DNA from: Sipunculus nudus
Taxonomy: Eukaryota; Annelida; Sipuncula; Golfingiida; Sipunculidae
Direction: 5' to 3'
NCBI GenBank assembly: GCA_026874595.1
Contig: CM049310.1
Span: forward strand, 69,513,556-69,577,555
Length of the DNA stretch: 64,000 bases
Numbering within the stretch: position 1 is the first letter of the stretch; every line of letters begins with the position of its first letter. Positions 19,505 to 30,002 of this stretch are shown here, piece by piece. Made by a program: the position numbers and the translations under genes. Below the pieces are notes generated by a model, which did no database searches, had not been told where the DNA came from, and saw only the letters and a list, made by a program, of their open reading frames with translations.

Positions 19505-22500
19505 ACATTTTTGGATGTAATCGGAATCACCATAATATGTTATTTTCTTAAGTGCCATAATCACAATTATACAAAGGAATAATTATAAGGGGCAATTCCT
19601 TTGCTCCGCCCATTTGTATGCAGTTGTTCTGCCACTCGCCTGGTGAACCCGTGTTCCTGACCCATGACAATGTTTTACATGAAAAGTGAACCAATGACTG
19701 ATTAGTAGATACGTGCGGGGGTTTTAAAGTCCCCAAGAGATTGAGGACCCTTAGAAGTGTGTGCAATCCCCCCCCCCTCCGGGCTACTTTTGAAAAAAAA
19801 ACTTTTTTTTCGAATCGGCCGAACTATTAAAACCATGGTCATCATGGAAAGATACTTCTGAATGTATGAACATCAACATACCTGTAAACCTATAAAACGG
19901 TGATCGTGAAAAGAGCCTCAGCTTTTTGTATCCACTCATTGAAAAAGGGCTCCCTATAAAAAGATTCATGTGTACATGTGTTCCACGCTTATATTTAAAA
20001 TATATACTTCCTTTTGACAGAGTAAAATTCCTTAACAGGCGATATAATGGAATTATGGTTCAGTTGGATTACAGGTCGCCTCCTGAAAAAGCGTGACAGG
20101 CGAAAAATGTAATCCCGAACATTTGTAGAGGGTTAGGGTAAAGACATGTAAATTGTCTATTTCATTTTGGAGGTAATACGAATCACCACAATATATATTT
20201 TCTCATAAACCATTATGACAAAGGACTATTCATTTGTCCCCATGTGGAAGCTACCGTTTTGTATTAATGTGTTCTGCCACTCGCAAGGTGAACTCGGGTT
20301 ACTGAAGCATGACAGTGTTCTCAAATGAAACGCATACGCGTGAACACATGACTGATATTAAAGGAGATTCTGATGGAGGTATGTACCCCTGACCCCTATG
20401 TACCTATTTGTTTCATATTTCACCGTCCCTACAGACAACGGATCTTAAAAAATATATGTGTCCCCCCCCCCCCATCCCCAGACCCCCCCCCATCCCCCCA
20501 CCATCCCCAGACCCCCCCCCCCACCCAGCCCGAATGATAATTAAGTTTTGGGGCTTCTTCTTCTTAAAAAAAACTGTATAACACACATGACTTGGCCGAA
20601 CTTTTGAAACCATGGTTATCATGGAACGATATTTTGAATGAATAAAAATCAACATACCTGAAACCCATAAAAAAATTGCCAAACGTTGGTCACATCACTG
20701 GACTCAGTGCCTAGTGTTGACCAAACTGAAAAGCCCTCGCATTGAAAACGGAGCCATGTGGTCTTTGGATTAAAAACCTTTACTTCCTTTTGAGTACAAA
20801 AATTCCTTTAGAAGCGTTACAATGGATATGGGGGATCAAAGGGGATTATAATGGACCCGCGTGACCGCGTATTGCACGGGATTGTCTTTTTGGCAGGACA
20901 TGCGCTCTGGCCACGGTCTTAACAGGACAGTGAAAATCCACGAGGCGCCTCCTGAAGAAGCGTCACTGGCGTGGAGGACCTTGCAGCACAAAAGAAATAG
21001 GGGCACCTAATGGGGAAATATTAAAATTATCAATTATTAATCTTTATAGGGCATAATCCCCGAAAATAAAACAAACTTGTTCTGCCATTCGCCTGGTGAA
21101 CCCGTGTTTCTGAACCATGACAATGTTTTACATGAAACGTGCAAGTATGAACAAACAACTGATTAGTAGATTCTGGCGGGGGTTGGCAAGTTCCCAAGAT
21201 ATTGAGGACCCTTAGAAGTGTGTGCACTACTAACCCCCCCCCCCCCCACTCCCCACCCCCACCCCCAGGGCTTCCTTTTGAAAAAAAAACCTTAAAAAAA
21301 AACACAAATCGGCCGAACTATTAAACCATGGTTATCATGGAAAGATACTTCTGAATGTATAAAAATCGACATACCTGTAAACCCATAAAACGATGATCGT
21401 GTAAAGGGTCTCAGCTCTTTGTGTCCACTCAACGGAAAAGTGCTCCCTATTAAAAGATTCATGTGGACATGTGTTCCGCGCTTGAATTTAAAATATTTAC
21501 TTCCTTTTGACAGAGTAAAATTCCTTACGATATAATTTAAGGCGATATAATGGAAATGGGGTCAGTGGGGAATACACTTCGCCTACTGAAAAAAGCAAGA
21601 CAGGCGAAAATAATCCATTTAATTTTTTAGGTAATAAGAATCACCACAATATATATTTTCTTATAAACCATTATGATAAAGGACCATTCCTTTGTCCCCG
21701 TGTGGAAGCCATCCATTCGTATTTAATTGTTCTGCCACTGGCAAGGTGAACTCGTGTTACTGAAGCATGACAGTGTTCACACATGAAACGCATACACGTT
21801 AACACATGACTAATATTGAAGGAGATTCTGGTGGAGGTCTGTACGCCCTGACTAGAGATTATAGTTTGTTATCAATTTAAAGATGTACTGGTGATACTTT
21901 TTCATGTTTCACCGTCCCTACAGACAACGGATCTTAACAAATATCTGTGACCCCCCCCCCCCACCCTACCCTCACCCAACCCGAATGATGGTTAAATTGT
22001 GGGGCTTCTTCTTAAAAAAAACTTCATAGAACAAATGACTTGGCCGAACTTTTAAAACCATGGTTATCATGGAAAGATATTTCTGAATGTATAAAATCAA
22101 CATACCTGTAATCCGTAAAAAAGTTTGTCCAACGGTGCTTACATCACTGGACTCAGTGCCCAGTGTTGACCAAAGTGAAAAGCCCTCGCATTGAAAGCGG
22201 AGTCATGTGGTCTATGGATTAAATACCTTTATTCCTTTTGAGAGAGAAAATTCCTTTACAGGCGTTACAATGGACATGGGGGATCAATGGGGATTATAAA
22301 TGCCTTTTGGGCAGGACATGCGCTCTGGCCACGGTCTTAACAGGCAAGTGAAAATCCCCGAGGACCTCCTGAAAAAGCGTCACAGGCGTGGAGGACCTTG
22401 CAGCACAAAAGAAATAGGGCACCTAATGGGGAAATATTTAAATTATTAATTATTAAGCTTAATAGGGCACAATCCCGCAAAATAAAACAAACTTGTCCTA
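19505..22500. repeat. Higher-order tandem repeat, period about 1.45 kb, two copies
   Basis: Four related monomers in an A-B-A-B order. The word GTTCTGCCA begins at 19,626 (A), 20,271 (B), 21,079 (A) and 21,729 (B); A to A is 1,453 bp and B to B is 1,458 bp. Every monomer also carries GGCCGAACT, then ACCATGGTYATCATGGAA and ATCAACATACCTG or a variant. Only A monomers have ATTGAGGACCCTTAGAAGTG; only B monomers have ACATCACTGGACTCAGTGCC, GGACATGCGCTCTGGCCACG and GGAGGACCTTGCAGCACAAA. A C-rich tract sits at the same place in each monomer (about 19,769; 20,461-20,523; 21,235-21,268; 21,951-21,963). No domain is encoded. Confidence 0.8.
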
Positions 22501-22909
22501 GAAGAGCACACCACCGATACGTCTGCCGAATTTGGAGAGTCAAATCAGAACGAAAGCGGGTAAACCGTGGTCTAGAAAAAACCAAACTCCGTATTAATTA
22601 TATAGATAATTATATTGATCCCGAGTCATGCGGACTGGCAGCAAATAAGTCATCACTTTTTAAACGATTTTTTTCTTGAAGTAATTATAACATACATGAA
22701 CATTAATCATATACATGTCACGTTAATTATTAAGAAACCAACCATCTAATTTTGCAGGCAAGTTTAATCAGGTTCAACGAATCAGTTAATGGCCAATCAC
22801 TTGTAGGTAACACACGCCCGACAAATATTTCTGTTCGTGAATACGGTGCATTAAATAAAGAGAGTCACAGCATTTTGTCAAGTACGTGATTTATTTTATT
22901 AGCACATCT
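22501..22909. other. No gene seen
   Basis: Sequence beyond the tandem array with no recognisable signal. Confidence 0.5.
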
Positions 22910-23089
22910 CAGGGGCGGATCCAAGATTTTAGAAAGACCAATAATATAAGCTAAAAAGGCCCTGTGATCCAGAAAGGGAGGGGTCCAGGCCGGAAAAATT
23001 GTTTTTTTTTTTGGGGGGGGGGGGGCAAATTGCTCCTTAAAAGGAAGGGGTCTAGACCCACTGGACCACACCCCCTGGATCCGCTATTG
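22910..23089. mobile_element. Small MITE with CAGGGGCGGATCCA termini
   Basis: Begins CAGGGGCGGATCCAAG and ends TGGATCCGCTATTG, imperfect inverted ends of about 14 bp. The interior carries GGGAGGGGTCCAGGC, a T-run plus G-run (about 23,001-23,024) and GGGGTCTAGACCCACTGGAC. CAGGGGCGGATC ends are typical of small hAT-like MITEs in invertebrates. An 8-bp target duplication is not clear. A half-copy lies at 50,395-50,445. Confidence 0.65.
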
Positions 23090-24661
23090 CATCGACTAGG
23101 AATTAGGTCAAATCGTGCCCAATTACCGGAAATATCGTGAAAAGAACTAATGAAGTGTGCGACACGGAACATGACCGCACTAAGTGATTATTAGTTTCCT
23201 TTACTAAATTAGTTTGGTATATTGGTTTTTCATGATCAAACAAGTGCTTCGTGTCACTTAGATTACTATATAATTTGTTTACCTATTTCAGTGCACAAAG
23301 AATAGCACCGCATCTTATTGACGTAGATCGTTGGTTCGATCCCAATAAGCGCATCGAGGGGCAAAACGATGAAACATCGATTAAAACCTCAGAGAGTTCC
23401 TCTCATTATAAATTCTTTAAGAGTGGTTATGACTACTGGATTGTTTAAGCCCGTTCCACCGCTCCTGTCCACGCAAGAATTGCCTTTATTGCAGAAAGAA
23501 GAAAATTCGTAATTATCTTTTTTGAAATAATAACCTACCTTATGTCATTAACCTGTAAACAGTTTAAAACCATTTCATGAGTCCCTACTGTAGCGACATC
23601 TTACCACCAACGTTTGACATGGACATTGCAGGGAACAATGATGACGTCATAATAGATGTAACGCACAACAGAGGCACCAATAATCAGGTGTTTAATTATC
23701 AAAAGCTGTATACCCCTTTTCCCAATTGGTGCAAGTGTTGTATGGCAATTTTGTCTTTCCTGGATATCACCACAAAATCAGTTGGACATTTGGGTTAGTA
23801 GAAAGTTGTATAACCATATAAAAAGCTGAAATCAGAAAGCTGAAAAAAAAACAAATAAATTGTATAATAACCGTCATCGTCATGGAATAGACAATGCCAC
23901 AAGCAGGCTATGGAATAATCCAAATTATTTGAGATGGGAGCAGGGCTAATCAAATGGATTAAATAAGAATTTGTTTGACTCTGGATTATAATAAATTAGA
24001 AATATTAAGTAATCTTTTTTTACATTCCCTGTACTGAAAGAAAAAGATAAAGAGTGACAGAAAAGAGAACACGCGGTAAAATGTACGGTAATATCATCAA
24101 TCAATTATCTGTTCATCTAATGATTACGAAAGAATTTGGTATCATAGCAGGACAAACGTATTGATTAATATGAATATATCAATATGCTGAGCTGACAGTT
24201 TACACGGTTCAAATTTCTTTGGTTACCTGAGACAATATTCCGTGACAAGATCGTGGCAACAACGTGCCAAACGAAAACAATTTTGATGAACGATACCCCA
24301 CTTGCACCCCATGTAACTTCTACATGTGTTTGTTGTTACATACACCACCTATAACCAGCTGAGCGGACTACAAAAGTGTGTCGCGTGGGGCATTGGCTGT
24401 AAACGACACATCATAAACGTGCACAAACCACGGACGAAATCCGCGATAAAAGATGCACTAGGGTAGGGCTACAAAACTAAAGAAACATTCAAGAGATTTC
24501 ACAAACTGAAGATATATTACTGCATAATTCTTCTCTGAAACACTTAATAAAATAATAAATCAATATAGAGCCTATAGCAGTTAAATTTTCCAAATGGTAT
24601 TTTCAGAATCAAATTTTAAGATTCCACATAAAATTTGTAATTCTGTTGAGATTACCAATAA
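23090..24661. other. No gene seen
   Basis: Short open frames at 23,251-23,448 and 23,577-23,798 have no domain or splice context. The patch 24,240-24,470 is somewhat GC-richer but unassigned. Confidence 0.45.
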
Positions 24662-24665
24662 ATAT

Positions 24666-25465
24666 TGTTCCGGAACCTAATAACAACAGATCACGTAGTC
24701 GTGACGAGCATAAATTTTATGAAATTTTTTTCTAGGGGAATGAATAAAGAAGCCAGTTTTTTTTTTTGTTTAAAAAATAATTATAATTTATTCTTAGAAC
24801 AATACTAATGTTACAATACACTAAATCAATACAATTACACAGCATAACAAATAAAATGTACAGTACCAGAGTGTCCGGATCCTAGGCTTTGATATCTGGA
24901 TACCACCACTGTCACAGCTCTACAAGAATCCTTTAACATAAATATTCCAGATGAACAATGCATACAAATCTTCTCAGAGAATAGTCCAATTCAATCCCGA
25001 AATCAATATGTTGTAATCCAAAAGTGAAGTTCTGGTATTAATCCCAAAAGCAAACTGAAGTTTGTATAAAATTTGTTAAAAAGTCGATCCGAAGAATATC
25101 TATAAGTTCTGCAATTATCGAAAAGGTCCCAAAAACTAACTCACACTTTTCCTTGTCCGCTGGATTTTTGTCTCTCTCTTGGCCCTAAACGCAGCCACTA
25201 ACCATAACTTTTTCACCCAAAGCCCAGACACTTCTATTTCACGAACATCCCAAAGAACACACCAATACCACGCCCATAGCGCGTGAACAGACCCGAACAT
25301 TCCAGACTAGCACGAGCGCTGTATTTATATTTTCTGCGAGGGTTTAACCAGTAGGGTACCATAGTAACGCCGAGGGCTTGCTTTACACGAAACAGAATGC
25401 CTACGCAAAACCCTGCGCATAACCAAACAGATACATGTAACACTATAAAACAGATACGTGTGACA
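24666..25465 (-). repeat. 3' LTR of copy A
   Basis: 800 bp. On the plus strand it starts TGTTCCGGAACCTAATAACA and ends ACAGATACGTGTGACA. It aligns along its length with 29,180-29,998. Confidence 0.88.
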
Positions 25466-25589
25466 CTCAACCTCCTGTAAGAAAAAAGAAAGTTTTCTAA
25501 AAAAAAACTTTCTTTTTTGCAATCACAATTACTAAATTTTTACATTTCTGAACCGTAATATTTACAACATTACATAAACATCTCATTTC

Positions 25590-26063
25590 ATAAACATCTC
25601 GATAAGCAATCAGTAAGTACATTGTCATTCCCTTTGATGTGTCTGATTTCATGATTGTAATCCTGTAAAAACAAACTCCATCTCAGCAATCTTTTATTTT
25701 TACACTTCAACTTTTTCATGAACGTGAGGGGAATGTGATCACTGAAGACAATGATAGGCTTGACTGATGAAGTAACATAAACTTCAAAATGTTGCTATGT
25801 CAAAATCAAAGCCAACCATTTTTTTTAATAGTGGAGTAGTTTTTCTGGTTTGCATGAAACTTTCTTGAAAATTAACAAATTGGATGATCTATGCCATCAC
25901 TATCTTCTTGTAACAACACAGCACCAGCAGCAGTATCACTAGCATCAACCATACCAAGAAAACGCATTATTTGCTTTTTGTTTTCTAGTCTAGGAAATGC
26001 AGAAATAGCACTGATTTTAGCATCAACAGGTTTTACTTGACCCTGCCCTACAACATGACCCAA
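25590..26063 (-). pseudogene. pol: RNase H remnant, copy A
   Basis: The minus-strand frame contains IMRFLGMVDASDTAAGAVLL, then, after frame changes, VFSDH-like text and a terminal DCLSR-like segment near 25,595-25,610. Compared with copy B, roughly 150 bp between FLGMV and DASDTAAGAVLL is missing, so the start of the domain is fused directly to its first catalytic Asp region. The Glu-bearing block is altered (IKKNGWL instead of IEKECLAL). RNase H would remove RNA from the RNA-DNA hybrid; this one cannot be functional. Confidence 0.8.
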
Positions 26064-26100
26064 AAATTTTTACTTGTGCATGACAAAACTCAGATTTGAC

Positions 26101-26730
26101 TTAGTCGATGGTCAGACCTGGTTCGATGAATATTTCGAACAGGTCGTGAAGAATTCGCAGATGTTTCTTCCAGGTGTCGCTGTACACGATAAGGCCATCA
26201 ATATATGCGTCGCAGCCCTGAATGTCCTTGAAAACCATATGGATGAGGTGTTGGAACATGGCTGGCCAGAATCCTTTTAGCAAGTCAAACTTGGAGATAT
26301 ATATGGAGCTATAGACTCTATCATTACAATCATCGATCCTCGGAATTGGGAACGTGTCAGTCTTGGTGACGGAGTTCAGTTTTCGATAATCTGTGCACAT
26401 ACGGTAACTTCCATCAGGTTTTGGCACAAGAATACATGGTGTACTCAAGTTACTGTTACTAGGTATAATAAAATCATTGTCCGGCAAATCGTGTAGATAC
26501 GTTTGCCATTCTAGATTCAGTCTATAAGAATGCTGCTTGACTGCACTTACCGCGCAAACATCGACGTCATGGCACAATATGTTAGTTCGCGTTGGACTGT
26601 CACTAAACAAATGTCCATAATTCTGCAGCAGAATCTTGACGTCTTGTTTTTGCAGTGAAGTGAGGTGTGACAGTTTGGCATCCATGTTGTTAAGCACGTC
26701 TGAGTTTTTTAATGGTACTGTTCCACACAA
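26101..26730 (-). pseudogene. pol: Reverse transcriptase remnant, copy A
   Basis: A 209-codon frame. It shows the linker (LSHLTSLQKQDVKILLQNYG), the RT entry PCILVPKPDGSYRMCTDYRK, LNSVTKTDTFPIPRIDD and the palm segment KFDLLKGFW, which jumps straight to PAMFQHLIHM. About 100 bp present in copy B, including the PFG block, is gone. The catalytic box reads DAYIDGLIVYSD (YIDG codons 26,194-26,205), so the second Asp of YxDD is Gly. Copy B has the same change. The enzyme would copy element RNA into DNA; this copy cannot. Confidence 0.88.
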
Positions 26731-26854
26731 CGAATGTCTACATCACACTTACGATCAGTATCTACTTTAACTGGGTCAGGGTCAGTTTTAACACAGTTAA
26801 CAGCAGTAACGTTATGTACAACATCTGATGTGCTATTTCTGTCACAATATGGTC

Positions 26855-27175
26855 TCAAAATGTTAACATGGCACAGTTTTTTTTTTTCTTACGCCTATCT
26901 GGTGTTAACAGTATGTAATTTAAATCACTGACTTTCTTGTCAACAATGTAAAGACCAAAATACCTAGCTTGCAGAGGTCTACCACGCATAGGTAGTAAGG
27001 CAAGGACCTTTTCACCAAGCTCAAACGTCCTACTAACACTGTGCTTTTTATACTTTGTTTTCATTTTACTTTGTGCAGATTTTAGATTTGACTTTGCAAT
27101 CTCACAAGCATTGTGTAGTTTAGTGCGAAAGTCTGAGACATACTGCACTAAACTAAGAGAATCAGAAACAAACTG
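26855..27175 (-). pseudogene. pol: Post-integrase (GPY/F-like) segment, copy A
   Basis: The minus-strand frame reads SLSLVQYVSDFRTKLHNACE, then ELGEKVLALLPMRGRPLQAR and YFGLYIVDKKVSDLNYILLT. This is the segment that follows the integrase core in Ty3/Gypsy elements. Here it joins the protease-side sequence (KDKLSQNPVCF) directly at about 27,175, so roughly 700 bp of integrase present in copy B is missing. Confidence 0.75.
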
Positions 27176-27179
27176 GGTT

Positions 27180-27480
27180 TTGTGACAGTTTATCTTTAGA
27201 AACTTCCCTGGGAAACAAACATGAAATATCAGGGTCTTTATGCTGTTTCGCGATAAGTTCTGACTTTGAAAATGCTGCATCCTGTACGGGCCAGTTGTTA
27301 GACGAGTCACTATTGACTCCCAGAATGGTATTAACTTTACCATTATACTCGTGTGTTTTCTTGGCAATAGATCTTGTTACATTACATGAAGGATACAAAC
27401 CAGGAATTTCCTGACTTTCTGGATCAGTGTCCCGATCAAGTGACGGCTTTTCTGTCACTATTGGTACAGGCTGCACTTTG
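27180..27480 (-). pseudogene. pol: Linker between protease and deleted integrase, copy A
   Basis: The frame starts near MQPVPIVTEKPSLDRDTD and runs through DAAFSKSELIAKQHKDPDIS. It matches 37,650-37,960 of copy B closely. Function is unknown; it is the polyprotein stretch upstream of the integrase zinc finger. Confidence 0.7.
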
Positions 27481-27566
27481 TCACCTGCAACATCATTGCT
27501 TAGTAGCCACTAAATTCCCTTAAAGGGTAAATTAGTTCTTATGCCGATAGTAATATTGCCAGATAT

Positions 27567-27854
27567 CTAATCTGACTTTAAATGTACACTGTGAAGCGGA
27601 ACTGAAGTGTGCTTGTCAGAAAACACACCATTAACAAGTGCATGTACACCAGAAAAGGACCTATTAGAAAATGGCAAAATGTTTGCTAACATGAGAGTTT
27701 GGCCTGAACAAGTGTCCCTCAAATTTCTAAAATGGGTAGAATATGAAAAATCACTTGAAAGTAATTTCGGATAACTCGATATTTCAGAGTCAGGAAAGGA
27801 ATCTACTACCCCAGTTTCATCAAACAAAGAACTGACACTGACAGTGTCAGTCAT
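27567..27854 (-). pseudogene. pol: Aspartic protease remnant, copy A
   Basis: The frame contains FRNLRDTCSGQTLMLANIL and SVPLHSVHLKSDLISGNI, the retropepsin-like layout of active-site loop and following strands, and continues past a stop into a WLLSNDVAG-like end. The active-site triplet is Asp-Thr-Cys (27,708-27,716) rather than Asp-Thr/Ser-Gly. Copy B has the same triplet. Confidence 0.7.
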
Positions 27855-28149
27855 AAACTCTTTTCAGAGTCACTAAAGGTATCTACATCCTTATTACAAT
27901 CAAACGCCTCACGGGAGTCAACAGACGAATTTTCCTCAGCAGAAACAAACTTCTGTTTGGCCTCATTTGAAATACTCTCGCAAGAGTCATAAAAGGACTT
28001 AGCCTTATTTAGATGATACTCCTCGCAGGAGTCTTGAAAGGAATTCGCAGGAATCAAAAGAGGTTTTTACCCCGCAAGCTACGGATTCTTCTTTGGAGTC
28101 AGTAGCATCAAACTCTATATAAGAGTAAACAAAGGAGTTTTACCCATTA

Positions 28150-29040
28150 TTTTCATGAAAAGAGCTTGGCTCTTGTACTATTCTATGCATAGATTTTGAA
28201 ACAAAACCAGAAGGTTTGCTCGTTGGTTTATTTGCAGATATTAGAGGACCTGCCTTTTTGCAGAAATTACAGATTTTCTTGGACTTTTTTTTTCTATCAG
28301 GACTCCTAGTACTGGGTGACTGCGCTTTAAACTTCTTTTGACCATACTGATTTATATTTTTGTTTGTTTATGACTGGTTTGATTTGCTAGTGTGTTAATG
28401 AATAATCATCAGCTAATTGAGCAGCAATGTTTAGTGTTTCAGGACTTTTCTCATCAAGAAAAGTTTTAACATCTGCGTTAATGCAGCGCTTAAATTTTTC
28501 AAGCAAAATCAACTGGCGCAAATTGTCATAATCTTTCATAACATTTTGAAAGCTCTGTATAAATTTTTCTGGCCTTGCCAGTCAATACACTTTGTAATAA
28601 CATAGTCCAATTTTCTTTAGGCCATTTTAAATTTTCAGCTACCTTCTCAAACTGTAAGAAATATTTATCAACCTCTTTTTCTTGAAAAGGTGGGACAAAT
28701 CTAATGTGTTTAGTAACATCAAAACTGTGAGTTTGGGCAGCATGTAGACCATGTTCTAGTTTAAGTCTTTCTAACTCGTGTCGTTTTTCTTGCATTTCTA
28801 ACTTTGTTTTATCTCTAACTGCATAGCAAAACTGTCATTTAATTATGCATCAACTTCACTCTCTTCAATCAGGCCTTTGCTAACTAAACCTTGCATGATT
28901 GTAGCAATGATATCAGGCTTTCTCAAAGCTTTTTTAACACCTGCCTTTAGTGTTGTCCCAAACGCAACAACTGATCTTTTATCAACTGTTCAAGATGATC
29001 AGGGTCAGGATCTTCAACAAATGCCTAAGGTTTGAAATTT
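28150..29040 (-). pseudogene. gag: gag remnant, copy A
   Basis: Begins with the FVEDPDPDHLEQL-type segment, then RKPDIIATIMQGLV and a charged coiled-coil-like stretch. Next comes the clearest capsid-like frame, 28,526-28,795 (FDVTKHIRFVPPFQEKEVDK, then YFLQFEKVAENLKWPKENWT). The zinc knuckle near 28,260 starts ICNFCKK but lacks its His and last Cys because the following segment is altered and shortened, whereas copy B keeps all four ligands. Several stops interrupt the frame. Gag would form the particle that packages element RNA. Confidence 0.8.
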
Positions 29041-29154
29041 GCATTGTTCCGATGTTAAAACAATAACTAAAAACCACTAAGATAAATCTTGTAAACAATG
29101 TATTGTTAATGTGTGTCTCGGTCAAGGCCTAATAAAATTCTTAAAAATATTAAG

Positions 29155-29173
29155 CCTCCCGGACGAGCACCCA
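29155..29173 (-). promoter_or_regulatory. Primer-binding site, copy A (tRNA-Pro-like)
   Basis: The minus strand reads TGGGTGCTCGTCCGGGAGG, 7 nt inside the 5' LTR. This is close to the tRNA-Pro primer site TGGGGGCTCGTCCGGGAT known from some retroviruses and retrotransposons. Confidence 0.65.
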
Positions 29174-29179
29174 ATTTTA

Positions 29180-29998
29180 TGTAACGGAACAACGGATCAC
29201 GTAGTCGTGACGAGCATAAATGTTGTTACGCAGATTAAAAAAATCAGACTGTGTATCATAAGGCAGCGTGAAATGTTTTGGGGAATGAATAAAGATGTCA
29301 GTGTTTTTTTTGTTAACAAGTAATTAAAATTTATTCTTAAAACAATCCTAACATTACAATACACCAAATCAATAAAGTTACACAGTATAACAAATAAAAT
29401 GTACAGCACCAGAGTGTCCGGATCCTAGGCTTTGATTTCTGGATAACACCACTGTCACAGCTCTACAAGAATCCTTTATCATAAATATTCCAGATGAAAA
29501 GTGCATGCAAATCTTCTCAGAGAGTAATCCAATTCAATCCCGAAATCAATCTGTTGTAATCCAAATGTTCTGGTAATAATCCCAAAGGCTAACTGAAGAC
29601 AGTATTAAATCTGTTACAAAGTCCTAAGTATATCTGTAAATTCTGCAATTATCCTAAAGGTCCCAAAACTAACTCACACTCTTCCGTGTCTGCTGGATTT
29701 TTTTTCCTCACTCGGCTTTAAACACAGTCCCTATTAATAATTTTTCACCCAAAGCCCAGAAACTTCTATTTCACGAACACCCCAAACAACACAACAATAC
29801 ACAAGCCCATAGCGCCTGAACAGACCCGAACATTTCAGACTAGCACGAGAGCTGTGTTTATATTCTCTGCGAGGGTTCAACCAGTACGGTACCATAGCAA
29901 CGCCGAGGGCTTGCTTCACACGAAACAGAATGCATACGCCAAACCCTGCGCATATCAAAACAGATACATGTAACACTATAAAACAGATTTATGTAACA
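29180..29998 (-). repeat. 5' LTR of copy A
   Basis: 819 bp. On the plus strand it begins TGTAACGGAACAACGGATCA and ends AACAGATTTATGTAACA. It shares long stretches with 24,666-25,465, including ACCAGAGTGTCCGGATCCTA. Confidence 0.88.
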
Positions 29999-30002
29999 AT
30001 AT

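Larger units (their letters stand above)
24666..29998 (-). mobile_element. Gmr1-like Ty3/Gypsy LTR retrotransposon, copy A (decayed)
   Basis: A 5.3-kb element on the minus strand with two LTRs (29,180-29,998 and 24,666-25,465) and the 4-bp target duplication ATAT (24,662-24,665 and 29,999-30,002). From 5' to 3' on the minus strand: primer-binding site, gag, protease, a post-integrase segment, reverse transcriptase, RNase H, and a purine-rich tract CTTACAGGAGGTTGAG before the 3' LTR. The post-integrase segment lies upstream of reverse transcriptase, so the order is gag-PR-INT-RT-RH as in Gmr1-like elements. The integrase zinc finger and core are deleted. Stops and frameshifts are present throughout. 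Confidence 0.9.

Noticed and set aside
20040-20120. CTGAAAA...GGCGAAAA hairpin in the higher-order repeat as another hammerhead ribozyme
   Set aside because: GGATTACA/TGTAATCC and TCGCCT/AGGCGA pair well, and CTGA and GAAA are present, but the core lacks the required G8 and the B monomers replace GAAA with GTGG. The pairing is a simple hairpin, not a hammerhead fold.
20461-20523. Glycine-rich minus-strand protein frame over the C-rich tract
   Set aside because: It is the translation of a simple pyrimidine-rich tract in a tandem repeat.
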